Shown here: positions 34,065-44,334 of the stretch, piece by piece
Position numbering within the stretch: position 1 is the first letter of the stretch
Layout of the letters: every line of letters starts with the position of its first letter
DNA from: Acidobacteriota bacterium
GTDB taxonomy: Bacteria > Acidobacteriota > Vicinamibacteria > Vicinamibacterales > Vicinamibacteraceae
Assembly (NCBI GenBank): GCA_023418055.1
Contig: JAEZDP010000064.1
Span: 4,011-68,010, forward strand
DNA length: 64,000 bases
Reading direction: 5' to 3'
Notes under the pieces: generated by a model
Told to the model about the DNA's origin: nothing
Databases searched by the model: none
Seen by the model: the letters and a program-made list of their open reading frames with translations, nothing else
Made by a program: the position numbers and the translations under genes

Positions 34065-34289
34065 CTATCCGAGCCGGAACAGGTAGCGCAGCAGGCCCGC
34101 GTTGAGCGCCAGGCACGCGAGGCTGGCGAGCGCGGCGGGCCACACCACCGAGGTGTCGCCGCCCAGATAGGCATTCATCGTCGCCGTCAGCAGCCACAAC
34201 TGCAGGACGACGATCACCACCACCACCAGCAGGATGCCGTTGACGATGGTGAGGCGCTGCCGTCGGCTCACGCGGGTGCGGCCGGTCAT
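34065..34289 (-). CDS. Small two-helix membrane protein (DUF6755-like)
   Basis: 74 residues. A basic N terminus ([13 protein letters not shown]) is followed by two hydrophobic helices (VNGILLVVVVIVVLQLWLLTA and VVWPAALASLACLALNAGLL). It overlaps the Rieske gene by ATGA and is the last gene of the molybdopterin oxidoreductase operon, where small membrane proteins of the DUF6755 type are found. It may stabilise the membrane part of the complex. The family name is a moderate-confidence recall. Confidence 0.65.
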   Translation of the reverse strand: MTGRTRVSRRQRLTIVNGILLVVVVIVVLQLWLLTATMNAYLGGDTSVVWPAALASLACLALNAGLLRYLFRLG

Positions 34290-34849
34290 GTCGGGGCCTC
34301 GTCGACGCCCGTCGCGTAGATGCCGTCCCCGCGGACCTCGACGTGCACCCTGGGCAGCGCACGAGGTGGGGGTCCGGCGACCGGCTGGCCTGTGTGGAGA
34401 TCGAACCAGCCGTTGTGGCAGGGGCAGTGCAGCCGGCCCTGCTCGACGGCCGGTACGACAGGGCAGAGGAGGTGCGTGCACTGCTGGTCGTAGGCGACGT
34501 AGCCGCGCTCGCCGGTGCGCACGAGCAGGCGCGGCGTGCTGCCTGCAGGGTAGGTGAACGTCTTGGCGCCGCCGACCGGCAGTTCGTCGAGGGCGGCAAT
34601 CCGGGTGGCCGGCGCCGCGGCGGCGGCGGGCCGCAGGCTCTTCAGCACAATCCAGAACTGGCCGGCGACGAAGGCCGCGCTCGTCAGCACGATGAACTTG
34701 GCGAGTTCACGCCGCGAGACGTAGTCGTCCTGGCCGGCGTCGATCGGGAAGTCCTGCCGCCAGCGGGGCTGCACCTCGTGGGGTGCGCCGTCGGGCGGCG
34801 TCGTGAGGCGGTCGGACGGACTGGCGTGTGGGGCCGGTCGGGGAATCAT
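34286..34849 (-). CDS. Membrane-anchored Rieske [2Fe-2S] protein
   Basis: 187 residues. An N-terminal twin-arginine-like anchor ([22 protein letters not shown], about residues 44-66) precedes the Rieske domain. The cluster is bound by CTHLLCPV and CPCHNGWFD (two Cys, two His). The anchor resembles those of bc-complex Rieske subunits, which places the cluster on the outer face of the membrane. It overlaps both neighbours by ATGA and TGATG-type junctions in a five-gene operon with a molybdopterin oxidoreductase. It is therefore likely an electron carrier between quinol and that enzyme or a periplasmic partner, rather than part of a bc1 complex, for which no cytochrome genes are present. Confidence 0.93.
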   Translation of the reverse strand: MIPRPAPHASPSDRLTTPPDGAPHEVQPRWRQDFPIDAGQDDYVSRRELAKFIVLTSAAFVAGQFWIVLKSLRPAAAAAPATRIAALDELPVGGAKTFTYPAGSTPRLLVRTGERGYVAYDQQCTHLLCPVVPAVEQGRLHCPCHNGWFDLHTGQPVAGPPPRALPRVHVEVRGDGIYATGVDEAPT

Positions 34850-35502
34850 CGCGTGGGGTCTCCCACGGCCGGCGGTGCGTCGGCGTCGAAGGCGTTGTCC
34901 AGCACGTCCTGCGTGATGGTGGGCTCGTGCATGGCCGCCGTCACGTCCACGATGGCGTCGGCAGTGGCAGCCGGCATCATCAGCTGCACCTTCGTGCGGA
35001 TGACCTGACGACCGAACTGGAACGTATTGACCGGTGCGGCGTTCGGTCGCAGGCGACGCATCTCCTCACGCGTGCCGAAGGCGAGCGCCTGGCTCGGACA
35101 CACCGACGCACACCACGGCTTGAGGCCGACCGACGTGCGGTCGTAGCACATGTCGCACTTCATCATCAGCGACATGCCGGTCTGCATCTTGGGCACGCCG
35201 AAGGGGCACGCCAGCACGCAGTTGTTGCACGCGATGCAGCGGGGCTTGCGCGCCGTCTGCACGATGCCGTCCTCGGTGCGCTTGATGGCATCGGCAGGGC
35301 AGACCTCCGCGCACGTGGGCGTGTCGCAGTGCAGGCAGACGACCGGTGCGGTCTGCGTGGAGTGCGCACGGTCCACGTAGTCGAGTTGAATCATCGACTG
35401 GCCCTTATGCGTGTCGCACTCGGTGCACGCCTGGATGCAGGCCTGGCAGCCGATGCACCGGGCCGGGTCGATGAAGAACTCGTAGGTCTCGGGGACGGGC
35501 AT
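34846..35502 (-). CDS. 4x[4Fe-4S] ferredoxin-type electron-transfer subunit
   Basis: 218 residues of the NrfC/HybA/DmsB type. Four cysteine clusters are visible: [43 protein letters not shown] and CDMC...CASVCP. These hold four [4Fe-4S] centres that wire a molybdopterin enzyme to the membrane. No signal peptide is present, so it probably remains with a cytoplasmic catalytic subunit or is co-exported. Its ATG is 13 nt downstream of the catalytic subunit stop. The C-terminal 40 residues beyond the last cluster are not conserved in my recollection of the family. Confidence 0.93.
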   Translation of the reverse strand: MPVPETYEFFIDPARCIGCQACIQACTECDTHKGQSMIQLDYVDRAHSTQTAPVVCLHCDTPTCAEVCPADAIKRTEDGIVQTARKPRCIACNNCVLACPFGVPKMQTGMSLMMKCDMCYDRTSVGLKPWCASVCPSQALAFGTREEMRRLRPNAAPVNTFQFGRQVIRTKVQLMMPAATADAIVDVTAAMHEPTITQDVLDNAFDADAPPAVGDPTR

Positions 35503-35515
35503 GCGACTCCTCCGC

Positions 35516-37803
<2,288 letters not shown>

Positions 37804-37807
<4 letters not shown>

Positions 37808-38955
37808 GGGTAGAAGTTCTCCGCATCCTCGCGACCGAGGGGCCCCTGTCCGACACCGGTGTTGACGTGCACGGGCATGGGCCGCACCGCTGACGCGTCG
37901 GTGGGCGCGCCGCCGCCGCGGCGGCCCTGCCACGCCAGCGCCTGGGCCGTCACAAACGACGCCCGGCGGCACCTCGGGCAGATCCACTGGTAGTGCCCGG
38001 CGGGGTCGTCAGGCAGGTTGTAGTCGAAGCCGAGCCGGCGCTGTACCTCGATGAGATCTTCCACGTGCATGCGCGAACTGAAGGCGTGCCCGCACCGGCG
38101 GCACAGGGCCGGTTCGCCGTCACGCCCGGCGTCCTTGTAGAAGGTCACGCCCAGCTGCGCGGGGCGCTGGAACACGTGAAAGAACTTGCCGAAGGGCAGC
38201 CACAGGAACGTGCCGATCACCGTCACCGCGTGCAGGATGGCGATGAACGTGTACGCGTAGCCCTTCATCCAGGTGTAGCTGGCCGTCAGCATCAGGCCCG
38301 TGATGCTCACCGCAAAGAGCAGGATGAGGGGCATGAAGTCTTCGACGAAGCGCTGCACGGCCATCGGCCCCTGCTCGCGCATCCGCCGCCGCATCGCCAG
38401 CATCACGCCGGCGATGACGAGAAACGACGACCACACCAGGCCGTGAAAGAGCAGGAACGCGATGAGCGAGTCGTGCGGAAAGCGGAAGGCGGGGAAGCCG
38501 AAGACCATGGCTTCGTAGAGCGCCAGGTCGTCCTGCACCGGCCGGAAGTACAGCCAGCCGAACACGAGCGGGAAGGTGATGGCGACGGCCAGCAGGCAGC
38601 CCCACATGATGAGCAGGTGGGTGATGCCCCGCAGGCGATCGCGCGCGAAGATGAAGCGGTTGGCGAGCACGTCCACGCCGACACGCTGCACGCCGGTCGC
38701 CACGTTGCGCAGGCGCCAGCCGCGGCGGAAGAACGCCTGCCATCCCCGCCGCCAGTAGAGGCCGGTCGGCGGCCGCTGCAGCCACATGGCATAGCGGTAG
38801 GTGAGACCGAAGGTGGCAAAGAGCACGGCAAACGTGTAGGCCACCAGCGCCGCGTCGAAGTGGGCGAGGTTGCGCGAGCCCACCACGATGAGGGCGGCCA
38901 GCGCCAGCGTGAAGCCCAGGCCCCACGCCACGGATCGAGTCACGGCGGACGTCAT
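37804..38955 (-). CDS. Cytochrome-b-like membrane subunit with C-terminal Cys4 (zinc-ribbon/rubredoxin-like) domain
   Basis: 383 residues, first gene of the operon. Two N-terminal helices are followed by a loop ([24 protein letters not shown]) and four more helices with histidines suited to haem b ([59 protein letters not shown]), resembling NarI/DsrM/HdrE-type quinol-linked cytochromes. The last 110 residues are soluble with LCRRCGHAF and WICPRCRR, a four-cysteine metal site. It probably takes electrons from menaquinol. The start is ATG at 38955, about 40 nt after a good sigma70 promoter (39002-39030), with CTGGGGAC as Shine-Dalgarno. Confidence 0.75.
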
Positions 38956-39001
38956 CGGCGACAGGTCCCCAGGGTGCCTCGTGCACCCGTACTCTTGGCG
39001 C

Positions 39002-39030
39002 ATCCTATGAAGTGTGCGAGGACGCGTCAA
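39002..39030 (-). promoter_or_regulatory. Sigma70-type promoter of the nitrate-reductase-like operon
   Basis: On the minus strand TTGACG (39025-39030) and TAGGAT (39002-39007) are separated by 17 bp. Transcription would begin near 38995, leaving a leader of about 40 nt. No TTGCG palindrome is visible here, so this operon may not share the cupin/NnrS control. Confidence 0.65.
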
Positions 39031-39060
39031 CCTCCGTCCACGCATGGGTCAGGAATCGGG

Positions 39061-39066
39061 TACCTT
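39061..39066 (+). promoter_or_regulatory. TACCTT -10 element of a probable leaderless mRNA (narK-like)
   Basis: TACCTT is followed by 7 nt and the GTG at 39074. No Shine-Dalgarno sequence is seen for this or the alternative ATG at 39044. Confidence 0.45.
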
Positions 39067-39073
39067 TAAGCGC

Positions 39074-40249
39074 GTGACGACACTTCGAGACGAAAGTCTG
39101 GCCAGGCGACAGCTGTGGCTCGCCACGCTGTCGTTCGGGTTGTGCTTCGCGGCGTGGGGCCTCATCAGCGCCTTTGCCCCGACGTTCCGCGAGGAGTTCG
39201 GACTCAGCGGACAGGCGACGTCGCTGCTGATTGCCGTGCCCGTGCTGCTGGGGTCGCTGGCGCGGCTGCCCATGGGGATGCTCACCGACCGGTTCGGCGG
39301 GCGTCTCGTCTTCACCGTGCTCTTCGTGGCCGTGGCCGTCTCGGCGGCCATCGTGCCGCTGGCCGGCCGGTTCGAGACGCTGCTCGTGTTTGCGTTCTTC
39401 CTGGGCCTCGCCGGTTCCTCCTTCGCGGTGGGCGTCGGCTTCGTGTCGCCGTGGTTCCCCGCGGCCAGACAGGGCACCGCCCTCGGCATCTACGGTCTCG
39501 GCACCATGGGACAGTCGGCGGCCGTGTTCCTCGGGCCGGTGCTTGCCGCCTCGTTCGGCCGCGACGCCGTCTTCCTCGGTCTCGCCGCCGTCATCGCGCT
39601 GTGGGCCGTGGCCTTCGTGCTGCTGGCGCGCGACGCGCCCTCGACCCGGCCGCCCGCCACCGTGGCCGCCATGGTGTCGGTGCTCACATCCGGCACGCTC
39701 GCCTGGGTGCTGGCGGCCTTCTACTTCGTCACCTTCGGCGGGTTCGTGGCCTTCTCGGTGTATCTGCCCACGCTGCTGCGCGACGAGTTCGGCCTCACGC
39801 TGGCCGACGCCGGGTTCCGTGCTGCGGGCTTCGTGGTGCTGGCCACACTGATGCGCCCCGTTGGCGGGAACCTCGCCGACCGCCACGGCGGTGCCCGCGT
39901 GTTGTCGGGCGTGTTCCTCGCGACGTTGCCCTTCGGGCTGCTGCTGACGTGGCCGGCGATGGTGCCGTTCACGATCGGCGCCCTCGGCACGGCGGCGCTG
40001 CTCGGCGTCGGCAACGGCGCCGTCTTCAAGCTCGTCCCCCAGTACTTTCCGGGCAGCACCGCCACGGTCACCGGCCTGGTCGGTGCCGTCGGCGGCCTTG
40101 GCGGGTTCTTTCCCCCGCTGCTGCTCGGGTTCTTCCGCGACCGCACCGGTGAGGTCTGGCCCGGCTTCGTGCTGCTGGTCGCCACCGTGGCCCTGCTCTG
40201 GCTGCTGAACGCCCGCGTGCTGTTGCGGCAGCCTCAGCCCACGCACTGA
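39074..40249 (+). CDS. narK: NarK-type nitrate/nitrite transporter (MFS)
   Basis: 391 residues with 12 transmembrane helices. NarK features are LWLATLSFGLCFAAWGLISAF in helix 1, LPMGMLTDRFGGR after helix 2 (MFS motif A), and the Gly-rich helix 5 region (GLAGSSFAVGVGFVSPWFPAARQGTALGIYG) with nitrate-signature-like spacing. A second copy lies in helix 11 (GAVGGLGGFFPPLLLGFFRDRTG). It moves nitrate in or nitrite out across the inner membrane. It is divergent from the nitrate-reductase-like operon, which supports that operon's assignment. GTG at 39074 is chosen from its position 7 nt after TACCTT; ATG at 39044 would add 10 residues. Confidence 0.9.
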   Translation: MTTLRDESLARRQLWLATLSFGLCFAAWGLISAFAPTFREEFGLSGQATSLLIAVPVLLGSLARLPMGMLTDRFGGRLVFTVLFVAVAVSAAIVPLAGRFETLLVFAFFLGLAGSSFAVGVGFVSPWFPAARQGTALGIYGLGTMGQSAAVFLGPVLAASFGRDAVFLGLAAVIALWAVAFVLLARDAPSTRPPATVAAMVSVLTSGTLAWVLAAFYFVTFGGFVAFSVYLPTLLRDEFGLTLADAGFRAAGFVVLATLMRPVGGNLADRHGGARVLSGVFLATLPFGLLLTWPAMVPFTIGALGTAALLGVGNGAVFKLVPQYFPGSTATVTGLVGAVGGLGGFFPPLLLGFFRDRTGEVWPGFVLLVATVALLWLLNARVLLRQPQPTH

Positions 40250-40272
40250 CGTCCCCACACCGGCTGCGGCGA

Positions 40273-40315
40273 TTGCGCCGGCGCAACGCGCGAAAGCGCC
40301 TCGCCGTGCGATGGT
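40273..40315 (+). promoter_or_regulatory. FNR-like activator site plus -10 (NnrS-like gene)
   Basis: TTGCG-CCGG-CGCAA (40273-40286) is a perfect 14-bp palindrome with the same half-sites as 32116-32129. A degenerate -10 hexamer GATGGT occupies 40310-40315, starting 30.5 bp from the palindrome centre, exactly the distance of TAGGCT from the centre at the cupin promoter. The ATG at 40323 then lies 7 nt after the -10, so the mRNA may be leaderless. Confidence 0.6.
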
Positions 40316-40322
40316 GCGGGGG

Positions 40323-41621
40323 ATGTCTGCCCCCGACCCGCTCTCGCCCGCGCGCCGCCTGTGGCTGCCAGCGCCGGTCCTGCCGCTTGCCTATTTCGCA
40401 GGCGCCCACCTTTCGCTGCTCGTGGGCTGTGTGATTCTCGTGCTCGCGCCAGCGACCGCCGGCGCGTTCCACTATCACCCGCGGATGATCGCGCTGACGC
40501 ACCTCCTCACGCTGGGTTGGGTGACCGGTTCCATCCTTGGCGCCCTCTACATCGTCGGACCGCTGGCCCTTGGGTGTCCGATGCCCGTACGGCGCGCCGA
40601 TGTCCTGGCGGCCGTGGCCTTCTGGGCGGGGACGGCCGGCATGGTGACGGGCTTCTGGACGGGGCAGTACGCCTGGGTCGGGCTCTCGGCGCTGGCCGTG
40701 CTTGTCGCGCTGATCGGTGTCTGCGTCCGGCTCACGCTGGGCCTGTGGACGGCTCGCGTGCCGCGCGGCGTGACGATGCACATCGTGCTGGCGTTTGCCA
40801 ACATCGTCGGCGCGGGCGGGCTGGGCATCTACATGGCCCTGACGCGGGGAACCGCCCACGCGGTGTCGCCCATCGCGATGGCCGCCGCTCACGCACACCT
40901 CGCCACGATCGGCTGGGCCGTGATGATGATCGTGGGCGTGGCGTATCGCCTCGTGCCGATGTTCCTGCCGGCGGCGATGCCCTCGAGCCGGACCCTCGTG
41001 TGGAGTGCGGTGTTGCTCGAAGCCGGCGCGCTGGGTACCGCGTGGGGCCTTGCGGTGGGGCGTGACACGACCTTTGCCGCCGCAGCGGTGGCTGGCGGCC
41101 TCGTGGTGTTCAGCCTGCAGATCAGGCGGACGCTACGCGAACGGCGTCCGCGCCCCGCGGCCATGCGTGGACGTGACTGGGCGACGTGGCAGACGCATGC
41201 GGCGCTCGCGTGCCTGCCCCTCGCCCTTGGACTCGGCGTGTGGATCTCGTGGCAGCCCGCCCCGACGCCCTGGACGTGGGTCTACGGCGTGGTCGCGCTC
41301 CTGGGATGCGTGGCGCAGATGGTCGTCGGCGTCCAGGGACGGCTGCTGCCGATGCACGCGTGGTACATCGCCATGCGGCGACGTCAGGGCGGCCAGCCCG
41401 CGCTGTCGGTCCACGCGCTGTACGAGGCCCCTGTGGCAGGTGTGATCTTCGCCTTGTGGACCCTCGCCCTCATCGCCCTGGCCGTAGGCCTTGCGTGGCA
41501 GGCGCACGCTGTCGTCAGCGGCGGGGCAGCGGCGCTCGGGTTCGCGCTCTGCGTGCAGGTCGGCTACGGCATCCGCATGGTGTCACGGGCCTGCAGTCCG
41601 GCGCCGATGGCGACATCGTAA
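40323..41621 (+). CDS. NnrS-like / haem-copper oxidase subunit I-like membrane protein
   Basis: 432 residues with about 12 transmembrane helices. Histidine-bearing helices FHYHPRMIALTHLLTLGWVTGSI and AAHAHLATIGWAVMMIVGVAYRLVPMF resemble NnrS proteins and orphan haem-copper oxidase I-like proteins, which bind haem and relate to nitric-oxide tolerance. Further His positions occur in VVGVQGRLLPMHAWYIAM and SVHALYEAPVAGVIF. It is preceded by the TTGCG-N4-CGCAA palindrome, fitting FNR/DNR-like control. The ATG at 40311 is an alternative start but would lie within the predicted -10 element. The 3' end overlaps the convergent TolC-like gene by 58 bp. Confidence 0.72.
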   Translation: MSAPDPLSPARRLWLPAPVLPLAYFAGAHLSLLVGCVILVLAPATAGAFHYHPRMIALTHLLTLGWVTGSILGALYIVGPLALGCPMPVRRADVLAAVAFWAGTAGMVTGFWTGQYAWVGLSALAVLVALIGVCVRLTLGLWTARVPRGVTMHIVLAFANIVGAGGLGIYMALTRGTAHAVSPIAMAAAHAHLATIGWAVMMIVGVAYRLVPMFLPAAMPSSRTLVWSAVLLEAGALGTAWGLAVGRDTTFAAAAVAGGLVVFSLQIRRTLRERRPRPAAMRGRDWATWQTHAALACLPLALGLGVWISWQPAPTPWTWVYGVVALLGCVAQMVVGVQGRLLPMHAWYIAMRRRQGGQPALSVHALYEAPVAGVIFALWTLALIALAVGLAWQAHAVVSGGAAALGFALCVQVGYGIRMVSRACSPAPMATS

Positions 41622-42988
41622 ACGGCCCGGGCCTTGTGGGCTTCGGCAATGGCGGCAATCTGCCGGTTCGCGGCGTCGGCCGCCGCCAGTTCGCGCAGGT
41701 TCACGAGGAACTGTGTCGAGTCGCCGAGCGTGAAGCGCTCCCGCTCCGCCTCCTCCAGCTCACGGGCCACGCGCGCTTCCGCGCCGACGAGGTCGGCCAC
41801 CTCCAGCGCCGCATTGAGCGCGCTTGCGGCATCCTCGATCTCGGTGCGCACGCGATCGCGCGCGAACCGTAGCTCCGCATCGACGCGTGCGAGCAGCGCG
41901 GTCGCCGACTGTACCGCCCCGCGCGCCCGGCGCCGCTGGACGGGCAACCCGAACGCCACGCCGGCGTCGACTTCGGTCCCGCGAAGGCTCGACGGTCCGG
42001 CCCCGGCGTCGCGCGCCACCTGCGTGAAGAGATCCAGCGACGGCAGCAGGTCGTTGGAGGCCAGCGCCAGCGCGGTCTGCTGTTGCGCCCGCTGCAACAG
42101 CAGGGCGCGAACGTCCGGACGCGTCTGCTGCGCGTCGATGACGTGCGCTTCGATCTCGGCGCGCCCGAGCGCGGGGGGCGGTGCCGGCAAGGCGGCCGGC
42201 ATGGCCTGGACTTCCGGCAGGCGCGGACGGCCATCGTCGTGGCGGTAGTAGAGCGACAGGGCCAGCCCCTGCCGCTCGGTCTGCCGGCGTGCGCGCACCA
42301 CCTCCGACTGGCGCTGGAGAATCGCGCGGCGGTTGTCCACCTGTTCGATAGGCGCAATCTGGCCGAACCGGATGGCGTCGGCCAGGTCGCGGTCGCGCCG
42401 TTCGGCCAGCGACAGCAACTCGCCGGCCACCGCCTGCTGCTGCCCGGCCGCCACCCAGTCCCAGTAGCGTAGCGCGGCTTCGCCACGGAATCGCAGGCGT
42501 GCGACGTCCACCCGCTGTTCGGCGAGCTGCCGGCCCAGGGCCGTCTGCTCGAGCGCCCCGCGCCGGCCGTCGATGCGCCGGTTGCGCAGCAGGGGAATGG
42601 CGAGGCCCGCGCGCCACTCGCCATCGCTCAGCGTCTGCGCCTTGCCGTCATACGGCGCAAAGCTGCCTCGACCGATGCGGTAGCCGCTGAACAGGTTCAT
42701 CCCGCCCGTACGAAGCGGCTGGGTGATGCCGGCAAAGCCGGTCTCGTTGTCGTAGCCGGCGCCCCCCAGGACATCGGCGCCTGCCGACAGCTGAAGGTCG
42801 AAGGCCCCCTGTGCCGCGAGGGCCTCACCGCTGGCGGCCTCTTCTTCGCGGCGCGCCGCGTCGAGCAACGGAAGGGCCCGATCCACGGCCTCGAGGACCG
42901 TTTCGAGGGTGAGCGCCGGTTGTGCCGGCGCCGGAACGGGCACCGCCGCGCACACGAGCACGGCGAGCCATAGATGCCGCAGCGTCAC
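41564..42988 (-). CDS. TolC family outer membrane efflux protein
   Basis: 474 residues with a signal peptide (LWLAVLVCAAVPVPAPAQ). Two outer-membrane-efflux-protein repeats are recognisable: LTLETVLEAVDRALPLLDAARREEEAA with the following QLSAGADVLGG strand region, and the second half with TRPDVRALLLQRAQQQTALALASNDLLPSLDL and a long coiled coil to the end (ARELEEAERERFTLGDSTQFLVNLRELAAADA). It would form the trimeric outer-membrane duct of an export complex with the HlyD and ABC proteins encoded just upstream. The GTG start overlaps the HlyD stop (GTGA). The 3' end overlaps the convergent NnrS-like gene. Confidence 0.9.
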   Translation of the reverse strand: MTLRHLWLAVLVCAAVPVPAPAQPALTLETVLEAVDRALPLLDAARREEEAASGEALAAQGAFDLQLSAGADVLGGAGYDNETGFAGITQPLRTGGMNLFSGYRIGRGSFAPYDGKAQTLSDGEWRAGLAIPLLRNRRIDGRRGALEQTALGRQLAEQRVDVARLRFRGEAALRYWDWVAAGQQQAVAGELLSLAERRDRDLADAIRFGQIAPIEQVDNRRAILQRQSEVVRARRQTERQGLALSLYYRHDDGRPRLPEVQAMPAALPAPPPALGRAEIEAHVIDAQQTRPDVRALLLQRAQQQTALALASNDLLPSLDLFTQVARDAGAGPSSLRGTEVDAGVAFGLPVQRRRARGAVQSATALLARVDAELRFARDRVRTEIEDAASALNAALEVADLVGAEARVARELEEAERERFTLGDSTQFLVNLRELAAADAANRQIAAIAEAHKARAVYDVAIGAGLQARDTMRMP

Positions 42989-44334
42989 GCGCCGCCCGCC
43001 TTCCCGGCACCAGCACCCGGGGTCGTGCCTTTCGTCGGAGGCTCGAGCGCCACGACGGGCGGGAAGCCGTTGAACTGGCGCCACAACTCGTAGCCGAGCG
43101 ACACGACGTCGAGCAACACCCAGCCGTTGGCGCGGACGCCCTGGCGCAGGTACTGCTGCGTCGGCCAGGGGTCATCGGCGGGATCGGGTTCGACCAGCAC
43201 ACGGAACTTGCCGAGGCCGTCGTCGGTCGCATCGACGAGCAGGACGCGTCCGCCGAACGTGCCCACGGCGACCGACGGCCAGCCGCTGAACTGGAGCGCC
43301 GGCCAGCCTTCGAACTGCAGCCGCACCGTCCGTCCGGGGCTGACCATCGGGACGTCGTTGCCGTCGAGGAACAACTCCACGACGGTCCGCGTGGTGTGTG
43401 GGACGAGGACGACCAGCGGCGCCCCGCTCTTCAGCATCTCGCCGCTCTGCCGCGCGATCACACGCCACACGGTGCCGGAGACGGGTGCGAGCACGCGCTG
43501 CGTCTGCTGCCTGGCGAGCCGCACGTCGATGCGTGCCAGTTCACCACGGGCCTTGGCGAGGTCGCTCACGGCCGACGCGTGGGAGGCCCACGCCTCATCG
43601 ATGCGCGTGTCGGCGTCGGCATCGGTACGCAGGCGTTCCTGGTCGAGCGACGCCTGCTCATGGCGCGCCGCGTTGAGTGCCGCCACGGCGCGGTCCACGT
43701 CGGCCACGCCCTTGGCGGCGTCGAGTTCCGCGAGTTCCACGGCGCGGGTGGAGGTCAGCCCTCGCGCTTCGAGTGCGCGCTGCCGCTCGAGGTTCAATTC
43801 GGCGGTCACGCGCGCTGCACGCGCGGCGGCGAGAGCACGGTCGGCGGCCTCCACGCGTTCGACGGCCATGCGCACTCGCAGATCCGCCGCCTCGACGCCG
43901 GTCGTCTGCGTCCGCTGCAGCCCACCGATTCGCTCCTCGACCGCCCGAATCCGCTTCTCGGTGGCGTCGATGGTCCTGACGACCGAGTCGCGTTCCTCGG
44001 CGAGACGCTCGAGGATGGACGGGTCGTTGTCGGACAGGTCCACCAGCGGGTCGCCCTTCTCGACCGACGACCCTTCCACCACGTGCCAGCGGACGATGCG
44101 GCCGTCGATGGGGGCCTCGACGTTCTGAGGCCGCTCCTCGGGGTTGTAGGCGATGACGCGCCCGGTACCGGTGACGTTCTGCTGCCACGGCGTCACCACC
44201 AGCAGGACGGCCGCGCCGCCGATGAGCAGCAGCAGCAGCCGTGCCAGCACGCGTGCCGCCCGCGGCGCATGCAGCGCCTGCAGCGCCACACGGCCTTCGG
44301 TTCGCCAATGGGTCGTGGAGCGGACCGGTCTCAT
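42985..44334 (-). CDS. HlyD family periplasmic adaptor
   Basis: 449 residues. One N-terminal membrane anchor (ARVLARLLLLLIGGAAVLLVV) is followed by a biotinyl-lipoyl-like half (NVEAPIDGRIVRWHVVEGSSVEKGDPLVDLSDND), a long alpha-helical hairpin (about 115-285, rich in AADRALAAARAARVTAELNLERQ) and the second lipoyl half (RVLAPVSGTVWRVIARQSGEML). A beta-barrel domain closes the protein. It should link the ABC protein to TolC. Both ends overlap neighbours by 4 bp (ATGA with the ABC gene, GTGA with the TolC gene), so stoichiometric translation is likely. Confidence 0.92.
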   Translation of the reverse strand: MRPVRSTTHWRTEGRVALQALHAPRAARVLARLLLLLIGGAAVLLVVTPWQQNVTGTGRVIAYNPEERPQNVEAPIDGRIVRWHVVEGSSVEKGDPLVDLSDNDPSILERLAEERDSVVRTIDATEKRIRAVEERIGGLQRTQTTGVEAADLRVRMAVERVEAADRALAAARAARVTAELNLERQRALEARGLTSTRAVELAELDAAKGVADVDRAVAALNAARHEQASLDQERLRTDADADTRIDEAWASHASAVSDLAKARGELARIDVRLARQQTQRVLAPVSGTVWRVIARQSGEMLKSGAPLVVLVPHTTRTVVELFLDGNDVPMVSPGRTVRLQFEGWPALQFSGWPSVAVGTFGGRVLLVDATDDGLGKFRVLVEPDPADDPWPTQQYLRQGVRANGWVLLDVVSLGYELWRQFNGFPPVVALEPPTKGTTPGAGAGKAGGA

